NCBI RefSeq assembly: GCF_021088345.1
Contig: NZ_CP088156.1
Coordinates: 5,084,001-5,148,000 of the forward strand
Reading direction: 5' to 3'
Length of the DNA: 64,000 nt
DNA from: Bradyrhizobium ontarionense
Lineage (GTDB): Bacteria > Pseudomonadota > Alphaproteobacteria > Rhizobiales > Xanthobacteraceae
Shown here one piece after another: positions 44,698 through 53,443 of this stretch; position 1 is the stretch's first letter, and every line of letters begins with the position of its first letter. Under the pieces are notes generated by a model. That model saw only the letters and a list, made by a program, of their open reading frames with translations, made no database searches and was not told where the DNA came from. Made by a program: the position numbers and the translations under genes.

Positions 44698-45900
44698 ATG
44701 ACCCCTCAATTTGCTCCCGGCGCCATGGCCGGACTGCGCGTGATCGATCTCACGCGCGTGCTCGGCGGCCCCTACTGCACGCAGATCCTCGCTGATCACG
44801 GCGCGGACGTGATCAAGGTCGAGCCGCCGGCCGGCGACGAGGTTCGCGACTGGGGCCCTCCCTTCCACGACGAGGACGCCGCCTACTTCGTCGGGATCAA
44901 CCGCAACAAGCGCTCGATCGGGCTCGACCTCGCCTCCGAAGGAGGGCGCGCCGTGCTGTTGAAGATGCTCGAGACGGCCGACGTGCTGATCGAAAACTTC
45001 AAGCCCGGCACGCTGGAGAAGTGGGGCATCGGCAGCGAGGCGCTGCGCGAGACGTTTCCGCGGCTCGTGCACTGCCGCATCTGCGGCTTCGGCGCCGACG
45101 GACCGCGCGGCGGCAACCCCGGCTATGACGCGATCATCCAGGCGATGACCGGCATGATCGCGGCCACCGGCTCGCCCGAAAGCGGCCCGATGCGGATCGG
45201 CGTGCCGTTGGTCGACATCACCACGGGACTCTATGCCGCGATCGGCATCCTGATGGCGCTGTCGGAACGGCAGCGCTCAGGGATCGGCCAGTTCCTCGAG
45301 GTCACGCTGTACGAGACCGGCCTGGCGATCATGCATCCGCACACCGCGAACTATTTCATGCACGGCAAGCCGCCGTCGCTGACCGGCAATGAGCATCCGA
45401 ACCTCGTGCCTTACGCGATCTTCCCCACGAAGACGGACGACATCTTCATCGGCGTCGGCAATGACGGCACCTTCCGCAAGCTCGCCAAGGAGATCGGCCG
45501 CCCCGAGCTCGGCACCGATCCGCGCTTCGCCCGCAACAGGGACCGCGTCGCCAACCGCGAGGCGCTGCGCGTGGAACTCGCCGCCGTATTCAATCAGTTC
45601 GAGGCCGGGCCGCTGTGCGACCGGCTGCTCGCCGCCGGCCTGCCGGCGGGACCCGTGCAGAAGATCGATCAGGCGCTGACCAACGCACATACGATTTACC
45701 GCGGCGATATCATCGAGAAGGACTGGTACAAGGGCGTGGCGTCGCCGATCCGGCTCGAACGCACCAAGCCAAGCCTGCGCTCGACGCCGCCGAAGTTCAG
45801 CCAGCATGCGCGCGACGTGCTCGGCGAGTTCGGCTACTCCGAGGGCGAGATCGACGACTTGTTTGCAGAGGGCATCGTCTGCGCAGAACGCAAGCGCTGA
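44698..45900 (+). CDS. CaiB/BaiF-type (family III) CoA transferase
   Basis: A 400-residue enzyme that moves CoA between carboxylic acids. 'LRVIDLTRVLGGPYCTQILAD' and 'DVLIENFKPGTLEKWG' are family signatures, and the catalytic Asp lies in PLVDITTGLYAA (about residue 173). 'GNEHPNLVPYAIFPTKT' belongs to the swapped-domain core. The acid substrates are not predictable; formyl-CoA:oxalate, succinyl-CoA:glutarate and others share this fold. It stands alone between ohr and ugpB, with a hairpin on its 3' side. Confidence 0.92.
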   Translation: MTPQFAPGAMAGLRVIDLTRVLGGPYCTQILADHGADVIKVEPPAGDEVRDWGPPFHDEDAAYFVGINRNKRSIGLDLASEGGRAVLLKMLETADVLIENFKPGTLEKWGIGSEALRETFPRLVHCRICGFGADGPRGGNPGYDAIIQAMTGMIAATGSPESGPMRIGVPLVDITTGLYAAIGILMALSERQRSGIGQFLEVTLYETGLAIMHPHTANYFMHGKPPSLTGNEHPNLVPYAIFPTKTDDIFIGVGNDGTFRKLAKEIGRPELGTDPRFARNRDRVANREALRVELAAVFNQFEAGPLCDRLLAAGLPAGPVQKIDQALTNAHTIYRGDIIEKDWYKGVASPIRLERTKPSLRSTPPKFSQHARDVLGEFGYSEGEIDDLFAEGIVCAERKR

Positions 45901-45919
45901 TCATCCTCAGAGATCGTTC

Positions 45920-45953
45920 GATCGCCGCGCTGCAACTTCGCAGCGCAGCGATC
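45920..45953 (+). terminator. Hairpin after the CoA transferase gene
   Basis: A 14-position stem with one mismatch (GATCGCCGCGCTGC with GCAGCGCAGCGATC) and a 6-base loop lies 20 bases past the stop codon. No T-run follows directly. Probably the transcript end. Confidence 0.5.
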
Positions 45954-46037
45954 TCCGCTGAGACAATTTACGCCGTTTTGTCCACCTGCGCTTCACGGCT
46001 TTCCCCTGCGGGATCAGCCGTCTATACATTCACATAA

Positions 46038-46057
46038 CTGTCATCTGGCACTGTTAA
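46038..46057 (+). promoter_or_regulatory. Possible Pho box upstream of ugpB
   Basis: CTGTCAT (46038-46044) is followed 6 bases later by CTGTTAA, a partial second repeat. PhoB boxes are pairs of CTGTCAT-like repeats, usually 4 bases apart, and ugp operons are often phosphate-regulated. The second repeat and spacing are imperfect, so support is weak. It lies about 40 bases before the ugpB ATG. Confidence 0.35.
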
Positions 46058-46096
46058 CGGCCGCAACGACGATGACGTCCTGGGAGGACCTTTTTG

Positions 46097-47413
46097 ATGT
46101 CAGTACGACAATTCGCTGCCGCCGCTGCTGTTGCAGCCACCTTTGGTTTTGCTGTTTCGCCCGCACACGCTGTGACCGAAATCCAGTGGTGGCACGCCAT
46201 GACCGGCGGCAACAACGACATCGTCAACAAGCTCGCCGAGGATTTCAACGCTTCTCAGAGCGACTACAAGGTCGTCGCGACGTTCAAGGGCTCCTACCCC
46301 GACACGATGAATGCCGGTATTGCCGCGTTCCGCGCCGGCAATGCGCCGCACATCATCCAGGTCTTCGAGGTCGGCACCGCGACGATGATGAGCGCCAAGG
46401 GCGCCATCAAGCCGGTCTACGAGCTGATGAAGGACGCCGGCGAGCCGTTCGATGCGAAGGCCTATCTGCCGGCGATCACGGGATACTACTCGACGTCCAA
46501 GGGCGACATGCTGTCGTTCCCGTTCAACTCCTCCTCCATGGTGATGTGGATCAACAAGGACGAATTGAAGAAGGCCGGGATCGCCGAGATTCCGAAGACC
46601 TGGCCCGAGGTGTTCGAGGCGGCCAAGAAGCTGAAGGCCGCCGGTCACGACACCTGCGGCTTCTCCAACGCCTGGGCGACGTGGGCGCATGTCGAGCAGT
46701 TCTCGGCCTGGCACAACGTGCCGATCGGCACCAAGGCCAACGGCCTCGACGGCTTCGACACGGTGCTGGAGTTCAACAGCCCGCTGCACGTCAAGCACCT
46801 GCAGAACCTGATCGATCTGCAGAAGGACAAGACCTACGACTATTCCGGCCGCGGCAATCAGAGCGAGAGCCGCTTCGGTTCGGGCGAATGCGCGATCTTT
46901 CTGACGTCGTCCGGCTACTATGCGACCGCCAAGAGCACGGCCAAGTTCGACTTCACCTCGGCGCCGATGCCGTACTATCCCGACGTTCAGAACGCGCCGC
47001 AGAACTCGATCATCGGTGGCGCATCGCTGTGGGTGATGGGCGGCAAGACGGCCGACGAATACAAGGGCGTCGCCAAGTTCTTCTCGTTCCTGTCGGACAC
47101 CAACCGCCAGGCCAAGCTGCACCAGGAATCGGGCTATCTGCCGATCACCAAGGCGGCCTATGAGAAGACCAAGGCCGACGGCTTCTACGACAAGAACCCG
47201 ACCCTGCAGACGCCGCTGAAGGAACTTACCAACAAGGAGCCGACGGAGAACTCCCGCGGCTTGCGCTTCGGCAACATGGTGCAGATGCGCGACATCTGGG
47301 CCGAGGAGATCGAGGCGGCCCTGGCCGGCAAGAAGTCCGCCAAGGACGCGCTCGACGCCGCCGTGGCCCGCGGCAACGCCATGTTGCGGACCTTCGAGAA
47401 AACGGCCAAGTAA
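46097..47413 (+). CDS. ugpB: sn-Glycerol-3-phosphate ABC transporter, substrate-binding protein
   Basis: A 438-residue periplasmic protein. A signal peptide (about residues 1-25, cleavage after AHA) precedes EIQWWHAMTGGNND, the UgpB signature. 'FKGSYPDTMNAGIAAFRAGN', 'MLSFPFNSSSMVMWINKDEL' and 'IGGASLWVMGGK' line the binding cleft of this family. It captures glycerol-3-phosphate and related phosphodiesters. ATG 46097 has GGGAGG 9 bases upstream. First gene of ugpBAEC; an intercistronic hairpin follows. Confidence 0.94.
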   Translation: MSVRQFAAAAAVAATFGFAVSPAHAVTEIQWWHAMTGGNNDIVNKLAEDFNASQSDYKVVATFKGSYPDTMNAGIAAFRAGNAPHIIQVFEVGTATMMSAKGAIKPVYELMKDAGEPFDAKAYLPAITGYYSTSKGDMLSFPFNSSSMVMWINKDELKKAGIAEIPKTWPEVFEAAKKLKAAGHDTCGFSNAWATWAHVEQFSAWHNVPIGTKANGLDGFDTVLEFNSPLHVKHLQNLIDLQKDKTYDYSGRGNQSESRFGSGECAIFLTSSGYYATAKSTAKFDFTSAPMPYYPDVQNAPQNSIIGGASLWVMGGKTADEYKGVAKFFSFLSDTNRQAKLHQESGYLPITKAAYEKTKADGFYDKNPTLQTPLKELTNKEPTENSRGLRFGNMVQMRDIWAEEIEAALAGKKSAKDALDAAVARGNAMLRTFEKTAK

Positions 47414-47436
47414 GACGCTCAAGTAAGGCCCCCGGA

Positions 47437-47469
47437 GAAGCTCCTCCTCCGATCCGGAGGGGGAGCTTC
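47437..47469 (+). other. Intercistronic hairpin between ugpB and ugpA
   Basis: A 15-bp stem with one G-U pair (GAAGCTCCTCCTCCG with CGGAGGGGGAGCTTC) and a 3-base loop, 23 bases past ugpB and 28 bases before ugpA. No T-run. Such hairpins behind binding-protein genes often protect the upstream mRNA so that more binding protein than permease is made. Confidence 0.75.
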
Positions 47470-47497
47470 CCGACCCGTCCCTCCCGCGGCGCGCTCA

Positions 47498-48379
47498 ATG
47501 GAAAAATCGGTCGTCTTCAACGGCAGGCTGCTGCCCTATCTGCTTCTGGCGCCGCAGCTCACGATCACGCTGATCTTCTTCTATTGGCCCGCCAGCCAGG
47601 CGATCCGGCAGTCGTTCCTGCGGGAGGATGCGTTCGGGCTCAACTCGGAATTCGTCGGACTCGAGAACTATCAGGCTCTGTTCGCCCAGCCGGAATATTA
47701 CACCGCGATCGGCACGACAGCCGTGTTCTCGTCGTTGGTGACGGTGCTGTCGCTCGGCGTCGCGCTCTTGTTTGCGACCCAGGCCGACAAGAACCTCAAG
47801 GGCGGCTCGGTCTACAAGACGCTGATGATCTGGCCCTACGCGGTCGCGCCCGCGATCGCCGGCGTGCTGTGGTTCTTCATCTTTCATCCCACGCTGGGCA
47901 CGCTGGCGCGGCCGCTGCGCCTCATGGGGTTCGACTGGAATCCGATGCTCAACGGCACCCACGCGCTGATCCTGGTGGTGATGGCCGCGGTCTGGAAGCA
48001 GGTCGCCTATAATTTCCTGTTCTTCCTGGCCGGGCTGCAGGCGATCCCGAAGAGCGTCATCGAGGCCGGCGCGATCGACGGCGCCGGACCGTTGCGCCGC
48101 TTCTGGACGATCATCTTCCCGCTGCTGTCGCCGACCACCTTCTTCCTGCTCGTCGTCAACATCGTCTACGTGTTCTTCGAGACGTTCGGCATCATCGATG
48201 CCGTGACCTCCGGCGGCCCCGCCGGCTCGACCACGACGATGGTCTACAAGGTCTTCGCCGACGGCCGGCTCGGCGGCGACCTTGGCAGCTCGGCCGCGCA
48301 ATCGGTGGTGCTGATGGTGATCGTGATCGCCTTGACCGCGATCCAGTTCCGCTACGTCGAGCGCAAGGTGCAGTACTGA
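47498..48379 (+). CDS. ugpA: sn-Glycerol-3-phosphate ABC transporter, permease UgpA
   Basis: A 293-residue inner-membrane protein with six membrane segments. The EAA loop that contacts the ATPase is '[24 protein letters not shown]' in parts ([10 protein letters not shown]). The N-terminus [19 protein letters not shown] matches the family. It pairs with UgpE. Its stop overlaps the ugpE ATG by one base (TGATG). Confidence 0.95.
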   Translation: MEKSVVFNGRLLPYLLLAPQLTITLIFFYWPASQAIRQSFLREDAFGLNSEFVGLENYQALFAQPEYYTAIGTTAVFSSLVTVLSLGVALLFATQADKNLKGGSVYKTLMIWPYAVAPAIAGVLWFFIFHPTLGTLARPLRLMGFDWNPMLNGTHALILVVMAAVWKQVAYNFLFFLAGLQAIPKSVIEAGAIDGAGPLRRFWTIIFPLLSPTTFFLLVVNIVYVFFETFGIIDAVTSGGPAGSTTTMVYKVFADGRLGGDLGSSAAQSVVLMVIVIALTAIQFRYVERKVQY

Positions 48380-49227
48380 TGGTCGAACACCGTCCGCTCC
48401 GCGACCTCGTCGCCTATGCCGTGCTGTCGCTCGGCGTCATCATCTTCGCCTTTCCGGTCTATGTCGCCGTCATCGCCTCGACCTATGACGCAGCCACCGT
48501 CGTCAGCGGCAATCTGCCGCTCACACCGGGGAGCCGCATGCTGGAAAACTATTACCGCGCGGTGTTCGTCGGCGGCTCGCGCTTCATGAACCAGCCCGTC
48601 GGTGTGCTGCTCGCCAACTCGTTCATCACTGCGATCGGGATCGCGGTAGGCAAGATCCTGATCTCGATCCTGTCGGCTTTCGCGATCGTCTACTTCCGCT
48701 TTCCATTTCGCCGGACGGCGTTCTGGATCATCTTCGTCACCTTGATGCTGCCGGTCGAGGTGCGCATCTACCCGACCTACAAGATCGTCGCCGATCTGCA
48801 CATGCTCGACACCTATGCCGGACTGATCCTGCCGTTGATCGCGTCAGCCACCGGCACGCTGCTGTTCCGGCAGTTCTTCATGACGGTGCCGGATGAGCTA
48901 TTGGAGGCCTCGCGCATCGATGGCGCGGGCCCCTTGCGCTTCTTCTGGGACACGCTGCTGCCGCTCTCCATGACGACGGTCGCGGCGCTGTTCGTCATCC
49001 AGTTCATCTACGGCTGGAACCAATATCTCTGGCCGCTGCTCATCACCACCAAGGATTCGATGCAGACGATCGTGATCGGCATCAAGAAGATGCTGAGCAC
49101 GACCGACGAGCTCGCCGAATGGCAGCTGGCGATGGCGACCGCCGTGCTCGCGATGCTGCCGCCGGTCGCCGTGGTCGTCTTCATGCAGCGCCTGTTCGTG
49201 AAGGGCCTCGTGGAGACGGAAAAGTGA
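48379..49227 (+). CDS. ugpE: sn-Glycerol-3-phosphate ABC transporter, permease UgpE
   Basis: A 282-residue membrane protein with six segments and the EAA motif [20 protein letters not shown]. 'FIYGWNQYLWPLLITT' near residue 212 is strongly typical of UgpE. It starts [14 protein letters not shown], coupled to ugpA. The gap to ugpC (123 bases) has a palindromic repeat. Confidence 0.95.
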   Translation: MVEHRPLRDLVAYAVLSLGVIIFAFPVYVAVIASTYDAATVVSGNLPLTPGSRMLENYYRAVFVGGSRFMNQPVGVLLANSFITAIGIAVGKILISILSAFAIVYFRFPFRRTAFWIIFVTLMLPVEVRIYPTYKIVADLHMLDTYAGLILPLIASATGTLLFRQFFMTVPDELLEASRIDGAGPLRFFWDTLLPLSMTTVAALFVIQFIYGWNQYLWPLLITTKDSMQTIVIGIKKMLSTTDELAEWQLAMATAVLAMLPPVAVVVFMQRLFVKGLVETEK

Positions 49228-49230
49228 GGG

Positions 49231-49312
49231 GGGCGAATAGCGAATTGCGAGCAGCGAATAGGGGCAGTGCCAGCGCGGCGGACCATTCGCTATTCGCCAT
49301 TCGCTATTCGCT
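49231..49312. repeat. Intergenic palindromic repeat (type 5)
   Basis: The left arm is GGCGAATAGCGAATTGCGAG with CAGCGAATA beyond it; the right arm is CCATTCGCTATTCGCCATTC and GCTATTCGC. The arms consist of repeated GCGAATA/TATTCGC units and could form a long, slipping hairpin. It lies between ugpE and ugpC, so the operon carries it in its mRNA and ugpC may be expressed differently. Confidence 0.8.
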
Positions 49313-49350
49313 TCTCTCTTCAAAACGCACCCTGCTCACCGAGATTCCCC

Positions 49351-50430
49351 ATGGCTAACGTCACGCTTCGCAACGTCCGCAAGGTCTATCCCGGCGGCTT
49401 CGAGGCCATCAAAGGCATCGACATCGAGGTCGGCGACGGCCAGTTCTGCGTGCTCGTCGGCCCCTCAGGCTGCGGCAAATCCACCCTGCTACGGATGGTC
49501 GCAGGGCTGGAGACGGTCTCGTCGGGCGAGATCGACATCGGCGGCCGCATCGTCAATGCGATCGAGCCCGCCGATCGCGACATCGCGATGGTGTTCCAGA
49601 ACTACGCGCTGTATCCGCATATGAGCGTGTACAACAACATGGCCTACGGCCTGCGCAATCGCGGCCTTCCCGAGCGGGAGATCAAGACGCGCGTCGAGGA
49701 CGCCGCGCGCATCCTCGAGCTCGGCACCATGCTGGAGCGGAAGCCGCGCCAGCTCTCGGGCGGCCAGCGGCAGCGCGTCGCGATGGGCCGCGCCATCGTG
49801 CGCCAGCCGAAAGTGTTCCTGTTCGACGAGCCGTTGTCCAATCTCGACGCCAAGCTGCGCATCGCCATGCGGGTGGAGATCCGCAAGCTGCAGCGCCGGC
49901 TCAATACGACGGCAATCTACGTCACCCACGATCAGCTCGAGGCAATGACGCTGGCCGACATCCTTGTCGTGATGAACGGAGGCAAGGTGGAGCAGATCGG
50001 CAACCCGCTCGAGATCTATCAAAGGCCGGCGACGACGTTCGTGGCGTCGTTCATCGGCGCTCCGCCGATGAACCTGATGCCGATCGACGCGATTCGCGCC
50101 CAGCTTCACGGCGCCGATGCGGTTCCGGCGCCAGCCGGCCAGCTCGGCATCCGTCCTGAGGATTTCGAGCTCGGCGAGACCGTACCGGCCGGCGGCATCG
50201 GGCTCGACCTCAGGGTCGACGCGATCGAGCATGTCGGGGCCGAGACGTTCGTCTACGGGGCCCGCCAGGACGTCGGCAACGACGACAGCCTCAGCGCGAC
50301 AGCCAATGACGTGATCGTGCGGCTGCCGGGCACGGCGGCACCGGCCATCGGCAGCCGGATTCGCGCAGTTGCGCCGCGGACCAAGCTGCATCTGTTCTCG
50401 GCCGACGGCCGCCAGCGCCTGGCGATCTAA
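49351..50430 (+). CDS. ugpC: sn-Glycerol-3-phosphate ABC transporter, ATP-binding protein
   Basis: A 359-residue ATPase of the MalK/UgpC type. Walker [17 protein letters not shown] (about residues 37-52), Q-loop [10 protein letters not shown], signature [14 protein letters not shown], Walker [13 protein letters not shown] and switch His in [13 protein letters not shown]-terminal TOBE/regulatory region (about 240-359) contains [10 protein letters not shown] and [13 protein letters not shown] 49351 begins [16 protein letters not shown]; the longer upstream frame reads through the repeat. Confidence 0.95.
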   Translation: MANVTLRNVRKVYPGGFEAIKGIDIEVGDGQFCVLVGPSGCGKSTLLRMVAGLETVSSGEIDIGGRIVNAIEPADRDIAMVFQNYALYPHMSVYNNMAYGLRNRGLPEREIKTRVEDAARILELGTMLERKPRQLSGGQRQRVAMGRAIVRQPKVFLFDEPLSNLDAKLRIAMRVEIRKLQRRLNTTAIYVTHDQLEAMTLADILVVMNGGKVEQIGNPLEIYQRPATTFVASFIGAPPMNLMPIDAIRAQLHGADAVPAPAGQLGIRPEDFELGETVPAGGIGLDLRVDAIEHVGAETFVYGARQDVGNDDSLSATANDVIVRLPGTAAPAIGSRIRAVAPRTKLHLFSADGRQRLAI

Positions 50431-50469
50431 ACCATTCCACAGTCGGGACGTTCCGGCGATTTTCCGGCG

Positions 50470-50499
50470 CTTGAACGCGCCCGGGATCGTGCCCATATT
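50470..50499 (+). promoter_or_regulatory. Sigma-32 (RpoH) type promoter of the small heat-shock gene
   Basis: CTTGAA at 50470-50475, then 15 bases, then GCCCATATT at 50491-50499. This fits the heat-shock promoter pattern CTTGAA-N13-16-CCCATNT. The start of transcription would be near 50506, about 60 bases before the ATG. It lies just upstream of the ROSE-like leader. Confidence 0.65.
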
Positions 50500-50500
50500 G

Positions 50501-50568
50501 CTGCTCAAGGGGTGCCGTCAGGGCCCTGATACATCAAAGTCGCTTCGAGAGGACTTTGTAAACCATGT
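50501..50568 (+). promoter_or_regulatory. ROSE-type RNA thermometer in the 5' leader of hsp20
   Basis: The last hairpin pairs AAAGTC (50536-50541) with GACTTT (50552-50557) and buries the Shine-Dalgarno AGGA (50550-50553) against TCGCT (50540-50544). The U(U/C)GCU sequence opposite AGGA is the hallmark of ROSE elements, first described in Bradyrhizobium small heat-shock genes. A second hairpin (GTCAG-GGCC-CTGAT, 50517-50530) lies upstream. At low temperature it would block ribosome binding; heat would melt it. Confidence 0.75.
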
Positions 50569-50990
50569 CTCGTGTTCCTTCGCTCTCCAGTCCGTTCCTT
50601 CTGGGCTTCGACGAGATCGAGCGCGTGCTCGACCGCGTCGTCAAAGGTGCCGACGGTTATCCGCCCTACAATATCGAGCGGTTCGAGCGCACCAATGGGC
50701 AGCCCGAAAGGTTGAGGATCACGCTGGCGGTGGCGGGTTTCACCCGCGACCAACTCGATGTCACCATTGAGGAAAACCAGCTCGTCATCCGCGGCCGGCA
50801 GCAGGACGACAAGGCCAGGCAATACATTCATCGCGGCATCGCCGCGCGCCACTTCCAGCGCACCTTCGTGCTGGCGGAGGGAATGCACGTGCTCGGTGCG
50901 GATCTGAAGAACGGGTTGTTGTCGGTCGATCTGGCCAGGCCGGAGCCTGAGCGGATCGTTAAGACAATAGCGATCAATGAACACGAATAA
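50565..50990 (+). CDS. Small heat-shock protein, Hsp20/IbpA family
   Basis: A 141-residue alpha-crystallin-type chaperone that holds unfolding proteins. 'PPYNIERFERTNGQPERLRITLAVAGF' starts the domain (in parts: PPYNIER, LRITLAVAGF), 'QLVIRGRQ' and 'GLLSVDLARPEPERIVKTIAI' end it. The class resembles the IbpA-like subgroup of rhizobia. It has a sigma-32-like promoter and a ROSE-type leader. A DUF1150 gene follows 59 bases downstream. Confidence 0.93.
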   Translation: MSRVPSLSSPFLLGFDEIERVLDRVVKGADGYPPYNIERFERTNGQPERLRITLAVAGFTRDQLDVTIEENQLVIRGRQQDDKARQYIHRGIAARHFQRTFVLAEGMHVLGADLKNGLLSVDLARPEPERIVKTIAINEHE

Positions 50991-51049
50991 TGGTTTTAAT
51001 GGAACGAGTAGCGGACTCGACCGCTTGAGTCTCAGAAGGAGTCGAGACC

Positions 51050-51313
51050 ATGACCGAAGTTGATGTTGCGTCTGATTCCCGCGTCTCCCCGGAGGCGCTG
51101 GCCACCCTGGGTGAGGGTCACATCGCCTATGTGAAACAGATCCGTTCCGAAGACGTGCCGGGCCTGTTTCCGGAGGCACCGCGTATCGCGCCGGGATTGA
51201 AGCTGTTCGCGCTGCATGCCGCCGACGGCACGCCGATCATGCTCACCGACAGCCGCGAAGCGGCGATCGCCAATGCGTGGAGCCACGAACTCCAGGCCGT
51301 GAGCGTGCACTGA
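51050..51313 (+). CDS. DUF1150 family protein
   Basis: An 87-residue protein with 'SPEALATLGEGHIAYVKQI', 'LKLFALHAADGTPIMLTDSREAAIANAW' segments typical of DUF1150. The function is unknown; the family often lies behind an Hsp20 gene in alphaproteobacteria, so it probably belongs to the heat-shock unit. AAGGAG lies about 16 bases upstream of the ATG and GTCGAGACC between, so the ribosome site is only fair. A strong terminator follows. Confidence 0.88.
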   Translation: MTEVDVASDSRVSPEALATLGEGHIAYVKQIRSEDVPGLFPEAPRIAPGLKLFALHAADGTPIMLTDSREAAIANAWSHELQAVSVH

Positions 51314-51386
51314 CACGCGGCTGGGCCGTTTCTCCTGCCATGACGGTCTCGTACGGGATCCATTCGGCTTAAGCTCTGCCACACCC

Positions 51387-51419
51387 GGGCCGTCCCCTGA
51401 AAAGGGGATGGCCCTTTTT
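51387..51419 (+). terminator. Terminator after the hsp20-DUF1150 unit
   Basis: GGGCC-G-TCCCCT and AGGGGA-TGGCCC pair around a GAAA loop (51387-51414), followed by TTTTT. A strong rho-independent terminator, 73 bases past the DUF1150 stop codon. Confidence 0.9.
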
Positions 51420-51445
51420 CTGGTCGGGCGTGAGGATCGTCGCGC

Positions 51446-51952
51446 GTGATTTCCCTGATTACGCCGGTCACCGCATCCGGGCTGCGAGCAGAACCTGTGC
51501 TCGCGGCAGCGCTGCTCGGTCTCAACAACGCACACGCCTCCGAACTGTCGTGGCTCACGCCCGACGCGTTCGCGCATCTGCTCGGTCAGGCGTGGCGGGC
51601 CTGGCGGATCGGCAAGGCCGACGCGCTGATGATCGCGCTGGAGGAGGCCGCGGACTACGACAATCCGAACCATCGCTGGTTTCGCGCGCGCTACGATCGC
51701 TTCGTCTATGTCGATCGCATCGTGGTGGCGGAGGCCGCGCGCGGCCACGGCTTGGCGCGCCGGCTCTATGAGCAGCTGATTGGAGAAGCGACCGCGGCCG
51801 GACACGAGCGCATGGTCTGCGAGGTCAATCTGGACCCGCCGAATCCGCAGTCGGACGCCTTTCACGCCGCGCTCGGTTTCACGGCGCTGGCGACGGCCAG
51901 CATCCATGACGGCACCAAGACGGTGCGCTACCTGATCAAGTCGTTGCGGTAG
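51446..51952 (+). CDS. GNAT-family N-acetyltransferase
   Basis: A 168-residue protein of the acetyl-CoA-dependent transferase fold. 'DRFVYVDRIVVAEAARGHGLARRLYEQLI' carries strand 4 and the acetyl-CoA motif (ARGHGLARRLY). 'MVCEVNLDPPNPQSDAFHAALGF' is the typical last part, common to a subgroup that begins with 'LLGLNNAHASELSWL'. Substrate unknown. It stands alone, convergent with ptsN. Confidence 0.88.
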   Translation: MISLITPVTASGLRAEPVLAAALLGLNNAHASELSWLTPDAFAHLLGQAWRAWRIGKADALMIALEEAADYDNPNHRWFRARYDRFVYVDRIVVAEAARGHGLARRLYEQLIGEATAAGHERMVCEVNLDPPNPQSDAFHAALGFTALATASIHDGTKTVRYLIKSLR

Positions 51953-51976
51953 ACGATAAGGGGTTTGGACGTCGGT

Positions 51977-52438
51977 TCAGGCCGCAGAGGCCGGCGGCAG
52001 CGCCAGCACCGAAAAGATCGCCTGGGCATCGCGGGAGGCCCTGAGCTTCTTGGCGACGTCCTGATCACGCAAGAGCCGCGCGATGCGCGCCAACGCCTTC
52101 AGATGATCGGCACCGGCCCCTTCAGGCGCGAGCAGCAGGAACACGAGATCGACCGGCTGGCCATCCATGGCTTCGAAATCGATCGGCCGCTCCAGCCGCG
52201 CGAACAGGCCGAACAGCTTCTCCAGCTTCGGCAGCTTGCCATGCGGGATCGCCACGCCGTAGCCGACCGCGGTCGTTCCGAGCTTCTCCCGCTGCAGCAG
52301 GACCTCGAAGATCGTGCGCTCGTTCTGTCCGGTCAAGGCAGCGGCCCGGGCAGCCAGCTCCTGCAGCGCCTGCTTCTTACTGATGACCTTCAAAGCCGGC
52401 AGGATCGCCTCGGGTGCGACCAGATCGGTAATCGGCAT
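51977..52438 (-). CDS. ptsN: Nitrogen-PTS phosphotransferase EIIA-Ntr
   Basis: A 153-residue cytoplasmic protein, phosphorylated by NPr of the nitrogen-related PTS. The phospho-accepting His is in VGYGVAIPHGKL (about residue 66). 'DLVFLLLAPEGAGADHLKALARIARLL' follows. In rhizobia it links nitrogen and potassium status to gene control. It sits with hpf and rpoN, its usual neighbours. A short Ala-rich tail ends it. Confidence 0.95.
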   Translation of the reverse strand: MPITDLVAPEAILPALKVISKKQALQELAARAAALTGQNERTIFEVLLQREKLGTTAVGYGVAIPHGKLPKLEKLFGLFARLERPIDFEAMDGQPVDLVFLLLAPEGAGADHLKALARIARLLRDQDVAKKLRASRDAQAIFSVLALPPASAA

Positions 52439-52767
52439 AGGGGGTTCCGAGGTGAATGAACCGTCAGGGTGCGAAATAGGTCGGGACAGACCGGCGTCAA
52501 GAAGCTGAGGCGGCAGGCGGGCTTAACCCGTGTCCGATGCGAGGCGCTTCTACCCCAACGCAACGGCCGTGCCAACTGCCGCAAGCATGTTCCCGCCGCC
52601 TATCCTTAAGATCGTCGGAGCATGGCAGCCCGAAGGCACCGAAACCCGGCTCCGTCATCGCACCCCATCGTTGCCATGGCGTGACGCCGCGTTCGCCGCC
52701 GCCAAGCGCTTGATCAGGAACCGTTTTCCTGCCTGCTCGCGACGACCCGGGACGGGCTTCGGTGGAA
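52439..52767. other. Gene-free region between ptsN and hpf
   Basis: In 329 bases I see no coding sequence with family features and no strong terminator or repeat. It would include the ptsN promoter or the ptsN leader if the two genes share a transcript. Confidence 0.6.
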
Positions 52768-53370
52768 TTACGGCTTCACTGCGGGCGGATCGACCCAGCC
52801 GATGTTGCCGTCGGCACGGCGGTAGATGATGTTGACCCGGCCGCTGGAGCCGTGCTGGAAAACCATGCAGGGAGCCCCGGAAAGATCCAGTTCCAGCACC
52901 GCTTCGGACACCGAGAGTCGCTTCAGCGCGGTGGTGTTCTCGGCGATGATCACGGGGCTGTAGCCGGTGATCTCCTCGTCGCCTTCGGCGGGCGCCTCGA
53001 TCACATAGCTCGGCGCATCCAGCAGCGCGCCGTCGAAGCCGGCGAGCGCGGCATTGGCCGCATGGGACTTGCGCCCCGAGCGATCCTTGAGCCGGCTCTT
53101 GTAGCGGCGCAGGCGCTTCTCGATCATCAGCAGCGCCTGGTCGGCGCTCGCATAGGCATCCGGCGCGTTCGATTCGGCTTCGAGGGTGATTCCCGAATCA
53201 AGGTGCAGTGCGCAATCGGTCTTGAACCCGAAGCCATCCTTGGAGAGCGTGACGTGGCCGGAATAGTTGCCATCGAAATACTTGCGCAGCACCTCGTCGG
53301 TGCGCTCGCTGACGCGCCCACGCAGCGCTTCGCTGACGCTGATGCTCTTTCCGGAAATCCGCAGGGTCAT
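52768..53370 (-). CDS. hpf: Ribosome hibernation promoting factor, long form
   Basis: A 200-residue long HPF (RaiA/YfiA family). The N-terminal 100 residues bind the 30S decoding site ('KYFDGNYSGHVTLSKDG', 'LRRYKSRLKD'); the C-terminal domain (about 145-200, 'VKRLSVSEAVLELD'-like, MVFQHGSSGRVNIIYRRADG) dimerises ribosomes into 100S particles. It lies between rpoN and ptsN, as usual. Confidence 0.95.
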   Translation of the reverse strand: MTLRISGKSISVSEALRGRVSERTDEVLRKYFDGNYSGHVTLSKDGFGFKTDCALHLDSGITLEAESNAPDAYASADQALLMIEKRLRRYKSRLKDRSGRKSHAANAALAGFDGALLDAPSYVIEAPAEGDEEITGYSPVIIAENTTALKRLSVSEAVLELDLSGAPCMVFQHGSSGRVNIIYRRADGNIGWVDPPAVKP

Positions 53371-53443
53371 TTGCCGCCTCGATCAATGGGTACCGAGGGC
53401 GGAGACTAATCCGATTTGGTTAAGGCGCAATCTTGCGGCGCGG

